A DNA stretch of 64,000 nt from Paracoccaceae bacterium (GTDB taxonomy: Bacteria; Pseudomonadota; Alphaproteobacteria; Rhodobacterales; Rhodobacteraceae): positions 72,908-136,907 of the forward strand of contig JAFMHK010000005.1 of assembly GCA_017854585.1 (NCBI GenBank). The letters run 5' to 3'. Of the stretch, positions 36,585-45,906 are shown one piece after another. The position numbers were made by a program, and so were the translations under genes. Every line of letters starts with the position of its first letter. Positions within the stretch are counted from its first letter, which is position 1. Under the pieces are notes generated by a model that saw only the letters and a program-made list of their open reading frames with translations, was not told where the DNA came from and made no database searches.

Positions 36585-37361
36585 TTAAGCTGCTTCTGAT
36601 TGCGCGTCGGACCGGATGAACGCCGGCTTGTCCGGCGTGCTCAGGTCGGGGGCATGGCGGTATCCGCCAAGCGTGAAATCCGTGATCGCCGCAGGGTCCG
36701 TCAAGCGGTTTTCGATAATGAACCGCGCCATCGCACCACGGGCTTTCTTGGCGAAGAAACTGACGATCTTGGGACCGCCCGGTTTATCCTCAAGAAACGT
36801 CGGCGTGATGATCCGCAGGCGCAAGGCCTTTTGATCAACGGCGGCGAAATATTCAATCGATGCGCAGTTGATCAGCGTATCGGCGTTCAAGGCGTCGGCT
36901 TCGACATTCAGCGTCTCGGCCAGCGTCGTGCCCCAATAATCATAAAGCGACCTGCCACGCGGGTTCTTCATCCGGCTGCCCATCTCCAGCCGGTAGGGCT
37001 GGATCGCGTCGAGTGGTTTCAACAGCCCGTAAAGCCCCGACAAGATCCGCAATCTGTCCTGCGCGAACCGCAGGTCATCGGGATCAAGGCTGGCCGCCTC
37101 AAGCCCGGCGTAGGTATCGCCCGCAAAGGCCAGCGCCGCGGGACGGGCATCATCCCTTGTGTCGGCAAAGCCCTGAAACCGCGCGCGGTTAAGTTTGGCC
37201 AGATCTTCCGAAATATCCATCAGCTTGCGCAGATCGCCCACGCTCAACTTTTTCGCCACGCTGGCCAGCGTATCGGCGTCGGCCTGAAACTGCGGCTGCG
37301 TCATGTCAATGTCGCGCGCTGTCCAATCAAGGCGTTTGGCCGGGGAAATCACGGTCAGCAT
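36585..37361 (-). CDS. yaaA: peroxide stress protein YaaA (DUF328/UPF0246)
   Basis: A 258-aa protein starting MLTVISPAKRLDWTARDIDM. It contains GLEAASLDPDDLRFAQDRLRI, MGSRMKNPRGRSLYDYWG and NCASIEYFAAVD, the YaaA pattern. In E. coli YaaA lowers intracellular free iron during H2O2 stress and binds DNA. The start has AAAGGAA upstream. Confidence 0.93.
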   Translation of the reverse strand: MLTVISPAKRLDWTARDIDMTQPQFQADADTLASVAKKLSVGDLRKLMDISEDLAKLNRARFQGFADTRDDARPAALAFAGDTYAGLEAASLDPDDLRFAQDRLRILSGLYGLLKPLDAIQPYRLEMGSRMKNPRGRSLYDYWGTTLAETLNVEADALNADTLINCASIEYFAAVDQKALRLRIITPTFLEDKPGGPKIVSFFAKKARGAMARFIIENRLTDPAAITDFTLGGYRHAPDLSTPDKPAFIRSDAQSEAA

Positions 37362-37499
37362 GGGCAGTTCCTTTCGTTGGTATTGGGTGAACATGTTGGC
37401 CGCGCGGGCCTGTCGTCAAGTCGACGGCACCGCGTGGGGCCAAAAGACGGGTCACATGATCGGGTCGACAAAGCGGTTGGGTGCATCCTCGCCCCATCC

Positions 37500-39542
37500 C
37501 TAAACGCCCTCGCGCAGCACCTCAAGAAAAGCATCGCCAAAGCGTTCCGCACGCCGGTCGCCCAGCAACCGCGTCAGTCCACCCATATCGCCCGGCTGCA
37601 CCTCGGCCAGTTTCGCCAATTGTGACGACGAACAGGTCATCGGCTTTTCCAAGCCGTTCGGCCCGCGCGACAAATCGGCCTGCACGGCCAGCAGACGATC
37701 ATAGATTTCGCCCGATGACCGACCGGCAAGTTTGCGCCGCGCCGGATGGACGGGTTGGGGCCTGTCGCCCGTGATCACAGCCAGAAATGCCGCGCCATGA
37801 CGTTCAAGCTTGGTCGCGCCGACGCCCGAAATCCGCGCCATCGCATCCAGCGTTCCGGGGCGGGTTTCGGCCATTTCGATCAAGGTGCGGTCGTTGAAGA
37901 TGACATAGGCGGGAACGCGGGCGTCTTCGGCCAATGCGCGGCGTTTGGCCTTCAATGCAGACAACAGCGGCGCGTCGTCTTCCGACACCAGTTGTTTCAC
38001 CGCAGGGCGGCGGGGCACCTTGGCCATGGTATCCTTGCGCAACGTAATCGACGCTTCGTCCTTCAAAATGGGCCGGGCGGCGTGGGTCATCCGCAACGCG
38101 CCGAACCGATCCGGGTCGGGGCGCACCAGATCGTGCGCCGCCATCTGCCGGAACACAGCCTGCCAGCCGCGTTTGTCGAATTCGGTGCCGATACCGAAGG
38201 TGGGCAGTTGGTCATGGCCGCGTTCGCGGACCTTTTCGGTGGCATTTCCAACAAGGATATCGATCAGGTGGCCCGCACCAAAATATTCCCCCGTTCGCAG
38301 GATCGCCGATAGCGCCTTGCGCACGGGTTGAGTGGCGTCAAAGGTCTCGGGCGGGGTTTCGCACAGGTCACAATTGCCGCATGGATCGGCGGTTTCGCCA
38401 AAATAACCCAACAAGACCTGACGGCGGCATCCCAGCGCCTCTGCCAAGCCCAGCAACGCATTCAGGCGGCCATGATCGGCGGTTTTCCGGTCGCCGGGGG
38501 CCAACCCTTCGTCAATCTGCTGGCGGCGAAACCGGATGTCGTCGGGGCCGAACAGGGTCATCGTATCGGCGGGCGCCCCATCGCGGCCCGCACGGCCGAT
38601 TTCCTGATAATAGCCTTCGATGGATTTCGGCAGATCGGCGTGGGCCACCCAGCGGATATCGGGTTTGTCCACGCCCATCCCGAAGGCGATCGTGGCGACC
38701 ACCACCAGACCATCCTCGCGGCTGAACCGGGTTTCGACGACGCGCCTGTCCTCGGCCTCCATCCCGCCATGATAATGGCAGGCGTTGTGGCCATCGGCGC
38801 GCAGGGCCTGCGCCAGCGTTTCGGTCTTGGCCCGTGTCCCACAGTAGACGATGCCGGACTGGCCTTTTCGCGCGGCGGCAAAGCTGAGGATTTGCTGGCG
38901 CGGCTGGTTCTTGACCTCGAACGCCAGTGTGAGGTTCGGGCGATCAAACCCACGCAGGAAGGTTTCGGGCGGCACCCCATCAAACAGACGCTGCGCGATT
39001 TCTTCCCGGGTTTCGGCGTCGGCGGTCGCGGTGAAGGCCGCAAGCGGCACGTCAAGGGTCCTTCGCAGCGCACCAATGCGCAGGTAGTCGGGGCGGAAAT
39101 CGTGGCCCCATTGACTGACGCAATGCGCCTCATCCACCGCGATCAGGGAAACCCCGGCGCGTTTCAGCATGCGTTCGGTCCCGGATGACGCCAGCCGTTC
39201 GGGCGCGATATACAGCAACTTGAGGGTGCCCTGTTCCAGTGCATCCCAGACGGCATCGGTTTCCTCGGTGGTATTGCCCGATGTCAGCGCGCCCGCGCTT
39301 ACCCCCGCCTCTTTCAGCCCGCGCACCTGATCGCGCATCAACGCAATCAGCGGAGAGATCACAACCGTCAGGCCATCGCGCATCAGAGCGGGCAGTTGAA
39401 AGCAAAGCGATTTGCCGCCCCCTGTGGGCATGATTGCAAGGGTGTTCTTGCCCTCGGCCACGGCGCGCACAATCTCCTCCTGCCCGGGGCGGAAGGATTT
39501 GAACCCGAAAACAGAGGAAAGAAGGGCGGAAGGGTCGGTCAT
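37500..39542 (-). CDS. recQ: ATP-dependent DNA helicase RecQ
   Basis: A 680-aa 3'-5' helicase. Walker A is MPTGGGKS at residues 38-45 and DEAH at 137-140. The zinc-binding RQC part has CGNCDLC at about residues 385-393. An HRDC domain lies at about 517-595 (LLSALKAKRRALAED, GVGATKLERHGAAFL). A second HRDC-like segment lies at about 609-680 (IYDRLLAVQADLSRG, LEVLREGV). The start ATG before TDPSALLSSVFGFKSFRPGQ gives the usual N-terminus. It acts in recombination-fork repair and is divergent from the TRAP substrate-binding protein. Confidence 0.96.
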   Translation of the reverse strand: MTDPSALLSSVFGFKSFRPGQEEIVRAVAEGKNTLAIMPTGGGKSLCFQLPALMRDGLTVVISPLIALMRDQVRGLKEAGVSAGALTSGNTTEETDAVWDALEQGTLKLLYIAPERLASSGTERMLKRAGVSLIAVDEAHCVSQWGHDFRPDYLRIGALRRTLDVPLAAFTATADAETREEIAQRLFDGVPPETFLRGFDRPNLTLAFEVKNQPRQQILSFAAARKGQSGIVYCGTRAKTETLAQALRADGHNACHYHGGMEAEDRRVVETRFSREDGLVVVATIAFGMGVDKPDIRWVAHADLPKSIEGYYQEIGRAGRDGAPADTMTLFGPDDIRFRRQQIDEGLAPGDRKTADHGRLNALLGLAEALGCRRQVLLGYFGETADPCGNCDLCETPPETFDATQPVRKALSAILRTGEYFGAGHLIDILVGNATEKVRERGHDQLPTFGIGTEFDKRGWQAVFRQMAAHDLVRPDPDRFGALRMTHAARPILKDEASITLRKDTMAKVPRRPAVKQLVSEDDAPLLSALKAKRRALAEDARVPAYVIFNDRTLIEMAETRPGTLDAMARISGVGATKLERHGAAFLAVITGDRPQPVHPARRKLAGRSSGEIYDRLLAVQADLSRGPNGLEKPMTCSSSQLAKLAEVQPGDMGGLTRLLGDRRAERFGDAFLEVLREGV

Positions 39543-39731
39543 GCCTGCGGGTTTTGTCTTTGACTGCTTGTTTTCATGACTGTCACATATTGCGATTTGC
39601 TTCACAACCCGCACCAAACCTGCGATTCTCGTTGGGGCATCTTGCGAATAACTTGCAACTGGCGCTTCGATGCCTACGTGTTACCTGCCCGATTGGGCCT
39701 ATTTGTTCCTGACCAAGAAGGAGGGCGCGAT

Positions 39732-40766
39732 ATGACCATCGTTAAGTCCCTGATCACCGCAACCGCAATCGCTCTGACCGGTTCCGCCAGCGCCCAAGAG
39801 CCCGAGGTGACGCTGCGGTTTCAGCATTTCGTCAGCCCGCTGTCCGCAAATCCCACCTATTTCATGCAGCCCTGGGCCGATGCCATCGCGGAACAATCAG
39901 GCGGGCGCATCGCGGTCGAGCTTTATCCCGCGATGCAATTGGGCGGATCGGCGGCCAGCCAGTATGATCTGATCCGCGACGGCGCAATCGATGGCGGCTG
40001 GGTCATCCCCGGCTATCAGCCCGGTCGTTTCCCCGAGGCGGAGGCGTTGGAGTTGCCATTCATAACCACCAAATCGGCCGAGGAGGCCAGCCGCGCGGCG
40101 TGGGTCTTTACACAGGAATTCCTGATGGACGATTTCGCCGATGTGCACGTGATCGCGGCGCACATGCATGGCCCCGGTCTGGTGCATCTTCGGGGCGACG
40201 CGATTGATGAACTTGCCGATTTCGACGGCCTGCGCCTGCGCGGGCCATCGCGGGCCGCGACCTTGTTGCTGGAACGTCTGGGCGCCACGCCCATCGGCAT
40301 GCCCGTGCCCGCCTTTCCCGAGGCGTTGGCCCGCGGGGTGGTGGATGGCGGTGTGATCACGTGGGAACAGGCCCCGTCCCTGCGACTGGATGAATTGGCC
40401 AACAGCCATACGGACGTGGCCGGAGATTACAGCCTTTATAACCTCTATTTCCTCTGGGCGATGAACCGCAGTGTCTATGATGGCCTGCCCGAAGACCTGC
40501 GCGCGGTGATTGACGCCAATTCCGGCATGATGGCCAGCGCTTGGGCGGGCCGGGCGCATGATATCGGCGATGCCGAGGGGCGGGAGGCGATGGCGGCGGC
40601 GGGCAACCAGATTGCCGAAATGTCGCCGGAACTGACCGCCGAAATCCGTGCCCTTGGGGATGAAGTGATCGCCGACTGGATTATCGAGGCAAATGGCCGG
40701 GGTCTGGATGGGGCGGCGCTGGTTGATGCGGCACGCGCCGCAGTGGCGGCCGAACTTATCCGGTAA
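39732..40766 (+). CDS. TRAP transporter substrate-binding protein (DctP family), orphan
   Basis: A 344-aa periplasmic protein with a signal peptide at about residues 1-22 (ending ASAQ). The DctP fold is shown by TLRFQHFVSPLSANP, ELPFITTKSAEEASRA and the substrate-arginine region FDGLRLRGPSRAAT. No dctQ or dctM membrane subunit is adjacent: rsmD overlaps its 3' end convergently and recQ lies divergently. It may serve a TRAP system encoded elsewhere. The ligand is unknown, probably an organic acid. Confidence 0.87.
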   Translation: MTIVKSLITATAIALTGSASAQEPEVTLRFQHFVSPLSANPTYFMQPWADAIAEQSGGRIAVELYPAMQLGGSAASQYDLIRDGAIDGGWVIPGYQPGRFPEAEALELPFITTKSAEEASRAAWVFTQEFLMDDFADVHVIAAHMHGPGLVHLRGDAIDELADFDGLRLRGPSRAATLLLERLGATPIGMPVPAFPEALARGVVDGGVITWEQAPSLRLDELANSHTDVAGDYSLYNLYFLWAMNRSVYDGLPEDLRAVIDANSGMMASAWAGRAHDIGDAEGREAMAAAGNQIAEMSPELTAEIRALGDEVIADWIIEANGRGLDGAALVDAARAAVAAELIR

Positions 40767-41319
40767 CACGACCCAAGGTCACGACCGTGCCGCCATAGCG
40801 GCGCTGATCCAGCAATTCACACCCCGCCGGCAAGATCGGCGGGGTGTTTTCTTCCCAGACGACGATGGCGCCGGGCGCAAGCCATCCGTTGCCAAGCGCC
40901 GAGGCCAGTGCCTTTTCGCCAAGGGCCTGCCCATAGGGTGGATCAAGGAAAACAAGCGTGAAGGCAGGTCCGCGCGCCGCGCCAAGATCGGTCGCATTGC
41001 GCCGGAAGACCTTGGTGATGCCCTGTGCCGCGCACAGCCCGATGTTTTCGCGCAAAAGCGCGCGGGCGGCGTTGCCGTCATCCACGAAGGTGCAATGTGC
41101 CGCGCCCCGCGAGAGAGCCTCAAGACCCAAGGCACCGGTCCCTGCAAACAAATCCAGCACACGCGCGCCGGTGACCGGATCGCCATAGGTGGGATTTTGC
41201 AGCAGGTTGAACAGGTTTTCACGCACCCTGTCCGTGGTGGGCCGCAGGTGGGCCGCCGCGTCGCCTTGCCCCACATCGGCCAGTTTCTTGCCGCGCCAGC
41301 GACCGGCAACAATTCTCAT
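40756..41319 (-). CDS. rsmD: 16S rRNA (guanine966-N2)-methyltransferase
   Basis: A 187-aa SAM methyltransferase starting MRIVAGRWRGKKL, with RPTTDRVRENLFNLL, the SAM loop LDLFAGTGALGLEALSRGA, and catalytic FLDPPYG. It methylates G966 of 16S rRNA on the 30S subunit. The start is fixed by the family N-terminus. It is 7 bp downstream of the flavoprotein gene and overlaps the convergent dctP stop by 11 bp. Confidence 0.95.
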   Translation of the reverse strand: MRIVAGRWRGKKLADVGQGDAAAHLRPTTDRVRENLFNLLQNPTYGDPVTGARVLDLFAGTGALGLEALSRGAAHCTFVDDGNAARALLRENIGLCAAQGITKVFRRNATDLGAARGPAFTLVFLDPPYGQALGEKALASALGNGWLAPGAIVVWEENTPPILPAGCELLDQRRYGGTVVTLGRVTG

Positions 41320-41326
41320 GTGTGTC

Positions 41327-42535
41327 TCATGACTTGAGCAATTCCTTGAGGTCAACACCGGTGTCGCCCACCATATCGCGGGCGGGGGATTTGCCCGCCT
41401 CCAACAAGCGTTTCCCGACCATGTAGGCGCGCGGATCATTCATGGCATCGACAGCCAGCAAGGTGTCGCCCAGATAATACCAATGGGACTGCGACTTGCC
41501 TTCCCCCCGGACGATCACGCGGTCATAGCCGGAATTCAGCCCCGCGATTTGTAGCTTTACATCGTACTGATCCGACCAGAACCACGGAAACGGGACATAA
41601 TCCTGATCGGCACCCAGAACGTTGCGGGCGACCAGTTCGGCCTGATCGATCGCGTTTTGAACCGATTCCAGCCGCAGCCGCCCCCCTTTCCACGGAAACG
41701 ACGCACAATCACCCGCAGCCCAGATCGCGGGATCGGAGGTGCGGCCATGACTGTCGGTCTTGATGCCATTGTCGATTTCGAGCCCGGCGGCCTGCGCCAG
41801 CGACGTGGCAGGGGCGATACCGATCCCGGCGATCACCATGTCAAAGCGGGCTTCCGTGCCATCCGACAGCACCGCACCAACGACCTGACCGTCAGCTCCC
41901 GTCAGGCGGGTCAGCCCCACACCTTCAAGGATCTGCACACCATTCTCGCGATGAAGCGCGCGGAAATAGTCGGATGTCTCAGGCGCGGCTACGCGTTGCA
42001 GGATGCGCGGGGCCATCTCGATCAGTGTGACCTCCATCCCCTTTTTGCGGCAGACGGCAGCCGCCTCCAGCCCGATATAGCCACCGCCGACGATCAAGAC
42101 GCGGTTGCCCGCCGTAACCTGCGGGGCCATCGCATCCACATCCGCCAAGCCACGCACGACGTGAACGCCCCTGAGATCGCCCCCGATATCGGCAGGCAGA
42201 CGACGGGGCACCGATCCGGTGGTCAGGATCAGCGCGTCATAGGGGATGGGTTGGCCGCCCGCGATCACATGCCTTGCCGCACGGTCGATGGTATCGACGC
42301 GGGTGTTCAACACCAGATCGATCGCATTGTCGGCATAGAAATGCGCAGGCCGCAGAAACAGCCGCTCAACCTCCATCTCGCCCAGCAGATAGGCCTTGGA
42401 CAGGGGCGGGCGTTGATAGGGCGGGACGTGTTCTTCACCGAACAAGGTGATGCGCCCGGCGAAGCCTTCGGCGCGCAGTTTGGCCACTGCGGCCGCACCC
42501 GCCTGCCCTGCCCCGATAATAACGATGTTTTCCAT
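41327..42535 (-). CDS. FAD-dependent ferredoxin/rubredoxin reductase-type oxidoreductase
   Basis: A 402-aa flavoprotein. The N-terminal FAD site is VIIGAGQAGAAAVAKLR. EHVPPYQRPPLSKAYL is typical of putidaredoxin/rhodocoxin reductases. The NAD site is RVLIVGGGYIGLEAAAV, and DCASFPW marks the second FAD motif. It would pass electrons from NADH to a small ferredoxin or similar carrier; none is encoded beside it. The start is the ATG before ENIVIIGAG. It is divergent from the peroxiredoxin pair. Confidence 0.9.
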   Translation of the reverse strand: MENIVIIGAGQAGAAAVAKLRAEGFAGRITLFGEEHVPPYQRPPLSKAYLLGEMEVERLFLRPAHFYADNAIDLVLNTRVDTIDRAARHVIAGGQPIPYDALILTTGSVPRRLPADIGGDLRGVHVVRGLADVDAMAPQVTAGNRVLIVGGGYIGLEAAAVCRKKGMEVTLIEMAPRILQRVAAPETSDYFRALHRENGVQILEGVGLTRLTGADGQVVGAVLSDGTEARFDMVIAGIGIAPATSLAQAAGLEIDNGIKTDSHGRTSDPAIWAAGDCASFPWKGGRLRLESVQNAIDQAELVARNVLGADQDYVPFPWFWSDQYDVKLQIAGLNSGYDRVIVRGEGKSQSHWYYLGDTLLAVDAMNDPRAYMVGKRLLEAGKSPARDMVGDTGVDLKELLKS

Positions 42536-42621
42536 GCGCGCCCCGTCTTCTGATTGGCCTTCACGGCATGCGCACCCTATATGGCAGCCGAGAGAGAAAA
42601 CAACCGATGGAGACACCAACC

Positions 42622-43107
42622 ATGACCATTTCCGTAGGCGATACGTTCCCGGACGCAACGCTTGTCACGATGACAGATAACGGCCCTTCGACCGTCAATC
42701 TGACCGCCTATATCGCAGGCCGTAAAGTGATTGTATTTGGCCTTCCGGGCGCCTTTACCGGGCCGTGCAGCACCGCGCATGTCCCCAGCTTCATCCGCAC
42801 CGCCGACGCATTTCGCGAAAAAGGCGTGGAAGAGATTATCTGCGTATCGGTCAACGACCCATTCGTGCTGAAAGCATGGGGCGAGGCCACCGGCGCAACC
42901 GAAGCCGGCATCACCATGTTGGGCGATGCGGAGGGCATTCTGACCCACACGCTGAAAATGGAATTCACGGCGCCGCACATCGGCCTGATCGGTCGGTCAA
43001 ACCGCTATGCCGTGGTGCTGGATAATGGCGTTGTCACCCATGCCAATGTCGACAAACCCGGCGTCTGCGATATTTCGCAGGGCGAACAGTTGCTTGAGAC
43101 ATTGTGA
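42622..43107 (+). CDS. Prx5-like peroxiredoxin, copy 1
   Basis: A 161-aa peroxiredoxin with the peroxidatic Cys at residue 49 in PGAFTGPCSTAHVPSF. The family consensus has PT before the Cys; here it is GP. A second Cys (DKPGVCDISQGE) near the C-terminus sits where atypical two-Cys Prx5 enzymes have a resolving Cys. Such enzymes reduce H2O2 and alkyl peroxides with glutaredoxin or thioredoxin. It is immediately upstream of a second copy and the pair is probably one operon. Confidence 0.92.
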   Translation: MTISVGDTFPDATLVTMTDNGPSTVNLTAYIAGRKVIVFGLPGAFTGPCSTAHVPSFIRTADAFREKGVEEIICVSVNDPFVLKAWGEATGATEAGITMLGDAEGILTHTLKMEFTAPHIGLIGRSNRYAVVLDNGVVTHANVDKPGVCDISQGEQLLETL

Positions 43108-43604
43108 TGACTGGCGGCCACGTGATTGCGAAAGGCGATACACTGCCTGACGCACAGTTCCAGATCATGGGTCCGGCTGGCCCCATCAGCGTCCGGCTGT
43201 CGGACAAGACAGCAGGACGCCGTGTGGTGATCGTTGCGGTACCCGGCGCATTCACGCCCACTTGCGACGCCAAGCACCTGCCCAGTTTCGTCCGGACCAA
43301 ACCGCAATTCGACGCCAAGGGCATCGACGAGGTGATGTGCATTTCGGTCAACGATGCCCATGTGATGCGGCTTTGGGGTGAAACCACCGGGGCCACGGCG
43401 GCGGGGATTACCATGCTGGCCGATGGCGATGCGTCGTTCACCAAGGCGATTGGTCTGGCCTTCGACAACGCCGCGGTCGGATTTCACGATCGGTCCCGGC
43501 GCTATGCGATGGTGGTCGATGGCGGGGTTGTCACGCACCTGCATCTGGAAAAACCCGGCGAATGCGCAATCTCTACCGGCGAGGCGTTGCTGGAGGCGAT
43601 CTGA
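43107..43604 (+). CDS. Prx5-like peroxiredoxin, copy 2
   Basis: A 165-aa paralogue of the preceding gene (shared SVNDxxVxxxWGExTGATxAGITML region). The peroxidatic Cys is residue 53 in PGAFTPTCDAKHLPSF, the canonical form, and a C-terminal Cys is in KPGECAISTGE. The ATG overlaps the previous TGA by one base (TGATG); an overlapping GTG three bases earlier is an alternative start. It is convergent with the pterin dehydratase gene. Confidence 0.92.
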   Translation: MTGGHVIAKGDTLPDAQFQIMGPAGPISVRLSDKTAGRRVVIVAVPGAFTPTCDAKHLPSFVRTKPQFDAKGIDEVMCISVNDAHVMRLWGETTGATAAGITMLADGDASFTKAIGLAFDNAAVGFHDRSRRYAMVVDGGVVTHLHLEKPGECAISTGEALLEAI

Positions 43605-43616
43605 CCGCGAAAGACC

Positions 43617-43913
43617 TCAGCTGGCCATCTTGTCCATGCGGGTGGCCAGCGCAACATCAAGATCGGACAACCCGCCGGCGTCATGGGTTGTCAGTGTGAT
43701 CTCTACCGTCTTGTAAACATTGAACCATTCAGGGTGATGGTTCAACTTTTCAGCAACCAGCGCCGCGCGGGTCATGAAACCGAACGCCTCGATGAAATTG
43801 CCAAAGACATAGGTCTTTGTGATCGCGTCGCGCCCTTCGGTCAGGGCCCAGCCATTTTCGAGCAATGGGGCCAGTGCGACGTTGCGCAGCGCGTCGGTCA
43901 GTTTCTCGGTCAT
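43617..43913 (-). CDS. phhB: pterin-4a-carbinolamine dehydratase
   Basis: A 98-aa protein with the PCD active-site pattern: [15 protein letters not shown], with H59, H60 and H77 ([12 protein letters not shown]). PCD recycles 4a-hydroxytetrahydrobiopterin after aromatic hydroxylase turnover and can act in pterin metabolism more widely. No phenylalanine hydroxylase is nearby. Its ATG overlaps the stop of the upstream FemAB-like gene by 4 bp. Confidence 0.93.
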   Translation of the reverse strand: MTEKLTDALRNVALAPLLENGWALTEGRDAITKTYVFGNFIEAFGFMTRAALVAEKLNHHPEWFNVYKTVEITLTTHDAGGLSDLDVALATRMDKMAS

Positions 43914-45100
43914 TCCTGTTCCTCGATGTTTGCTTTGCGGAACGGGCCATATGCGGTGAGGATCTCGATCTCTTCATCCACCGCCGCGCGTTCCTGTTGC
44001 AGATAGTCTTCGATGGCCACGCGAAAGCTGTCGTTCCGGATCCAGTGCAGCGAATGGGTGGTCACGGGCAAGTAGCCGCGTGCCAGTTTGTGCGCGCCTT
44101 GGGCGCCCGCCTCGACCCGACCGAGGCCCCGCGCGATGGCGGCATCAATCGCCTGATAATAGCACAGTTCAAAATGGAGGCAGGGGTGGTCCTCCTCGCA
44201 GCCCCAATATCGACCGTAAAGCACGTCGCGCCCGATGAAGTTGAGGGCGCCCGCAACGGGCCGGTCACCGTCCGTCGCCAACACCAGCAACATGTCGTCG
44301 CGCAGCCGATCCTGCGCGATGTCGAAGAAACGCCGCGTCAGGTAGGGCTGGCCCCATTTGCGGGCCCCGGTATCTTGATAAAAGCGCCAGAACGCATCCC
44401 AATGATGGGGTTGGATGGCATCACCCGTCAGGGCCGTGATGTCACCGCCAAAACCCTGCGCCGTGGCGCGTTCCTTGCGGATATTCTTGCGCTTGCGCGA
44501 ACTGAGGGACGCAAGGAAATCATCGAAGGTGGCGTAGCCGTCGTTTGTCCAGTGAAACTGCTGGCTGTGGCGATGCAGCAGGCCCATTCTTGCCCCCGCG
44601 AGGGCCTCCTGCTCGGTGCAGAAGGTGATGTGCAGCGATGACAGGTTGTTGTTGTCGGCGACCTGCACGGCCCCCTGCACCAAGGCGGCAAAACCCATGT
44701 CGGCATAGCCCGGCCGGGTCAGGAACCGGCGGCCCGTCGCGGGCGTGAACGGCACCGCCATCTGCAGCTTGGGGTAATAACGACCTCCAGCATTTTCAAA
44801 TGCATGAGCCCAGTTGTGGTCGAAGATATATTCGCCCTGACTGTGCGCCTTGGCATACATCGGCGCGACGGCAATGACCTGACCATCAGCGCGCGCCACC
44901 AGATGTCGCGGTTGCCAGCCGGTGCCAGTGCCGACCGAACCACTGTCCTCCAGTGCGCGCAAGAAACGGTAGGTGGTGAAGGGATCCACCGGGCGCCCGC
45001 CATCCGCCGCCTCGGGACAGGCGCAGGCATCCCAGTCGGCGGGATCGATCGCATCCATAGTGCTGATCGCCATCACTTCAATTTGCCCGTCGTCACGCAT
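43910..45100 (-). CDS. FemAB/GNAT-like protein (DUF482, PF04339 type)
   Basis: A 396-aa protein of the DUF482/peptidogalycan-biosynthesis-like group with a GNAT fold. It shows [17 protein letters not shown], a [12 protein letters not shown] segment, [18 protein letters not shown] and [20 protein letters not shown]. It is probably an N-acyl or aminoacyl transferase; neither donor nor acceptor is known. It is preceded by GDPD (35-bp gap) and translationally coupled to the pterin dehydratase. Confidence 0.82.
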   Translation of the reverse strand: MRDDGQIEVMAISTMDAIDPADWDACACPEAADGGRPVDPFTTYRFLRALEDSGSVGTGTGWQPRHLVARADGQVIAVAPMYAKAHSQGEYIFDHNWAHAFENAGGRYYPKLQMAVPFTPATGRRFLTRPGYADMGFAALVQGAVQVADNNNLSSLHITFCTEQEALAGARMGLLHRHSQQFHWTNDGYATFDDFLASLSSRKRKNIRKERATAQGFGGDITALTGDAIQPHHWDAFWRFYQDTGARKWGQPYLTRRFFDIAQDRLRDDMLLVLATDGDRPVAGALNFIGRDVLYGRYWGCEEDHPCLHFELCYYQAIDAAIARGLGRVEAGAQGAHKLARGYLPVTTHSLHWIRNDSFRVAIEDYLQQERAAVDEEIEILTAYGPFRKANIEEQE

Positions 45101-45135
45101 GTCTTGCCCCGTTGTCTCTTGTCACAGGTGGGGCC

Positions 45136-45906
45136 TCAGGCGTGGGGGTCAAGCGCGGGCAGGTAGCCTTCGAAGGTGATGTTGTCGGCGATGCGGCGCG
45201 CCTCGACCTCGGATTGCGGGCTGCACACCGTCCAGCACAGGATGGGAACATCGCGCAACTTCAATTCCGCGACCCGTGGGCTGCCCAGATCCTGCCAATC
45301 ATGACTGATGAAGCTGGCGCCGACTTTGTCGAAGGACCGAATGGCCCGCAACGAGGCGCAGGTTTCAGACGACAGGGTAGGCCATTGCGACGGGACAAAT
45401 GCACAGGTCGTCAGGCCACGCGGCACGGACGGCGCAAGTTCCTGCATCGCGCGAACACTGTAGGGATTGAACGACATGACCGCGACAGGACCAACGTAAT
45501 CCTTGAGGGCCGCCGCGACAGCGCGTTCAAGCCGGTCCCCGGCCTCTCCGATCCCGTCCGACTGGTCCTTGATTTCGATCAGAAGGGGGACCGCCGCGTT
45601 CACCGCCTCCAACACTTGGGACAGTGTGGGGATGCCTTCTGCACTACCGGTCAAGGCGATGTCGGCAAGGTCGCTGGCCGACCGGCCGCGCACGGGGCCG
45701 GTCGATGCCGTCATACGGTCAAGGGTGGCGTCATGAAACACCATCGCCTGACCATCAGCGCTTAGCTGGACGTCGATCTCGATGCCATAGCCTGCCTGAA
45801 CTGCCCTGCGCACCGCCGCAAGTCCGTTTTCGGGAATCCCATTGGCCGCGTCATGAAGCGCGCGGTGGGCAAGCGGCGCGCCCAGAAAGGCGGCGGGCAG
45901 GTTCAT
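45136..45906 (-). CDS. glycerophosphodiester phosphodiesterase
   Basis: A 256-aa TIM-barrel GDPD that releases sn-glycerol-3-phosphate from deacylated phospholipids. It has AHRALHDAANGIPENGLAA with the active-site His and Glu, EIDVQLSADG, and VFHDATLDRMT. There is no signal peptide, so it is cytoplasmic. Its ATG overlaps the ridA stop by 4 bp. Confidence 0.92.
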   Translation of the reverse strand: MNLPAAFLGAPLAHRALHDAANGIPENGLAAVRRAVQAGYGIEIDVQLSADGQAMVFHDATLDRMTASTGPVRGRSASDLADIALTGSAEGIPTLSQVLEAVNAAVPLLIEIKDQSDGIGEAGDRLERAVAAALKDYVGPVAVMSFNPYSVRAMQELAPSVPRGLTTCAFVPSQWPTLSSETCASLRAIRSFDKVGASFISHDWQDLGSPRVAELKLRDVPILCWTVCSPQSEVEARRIADNITFEGYLPALDPHA

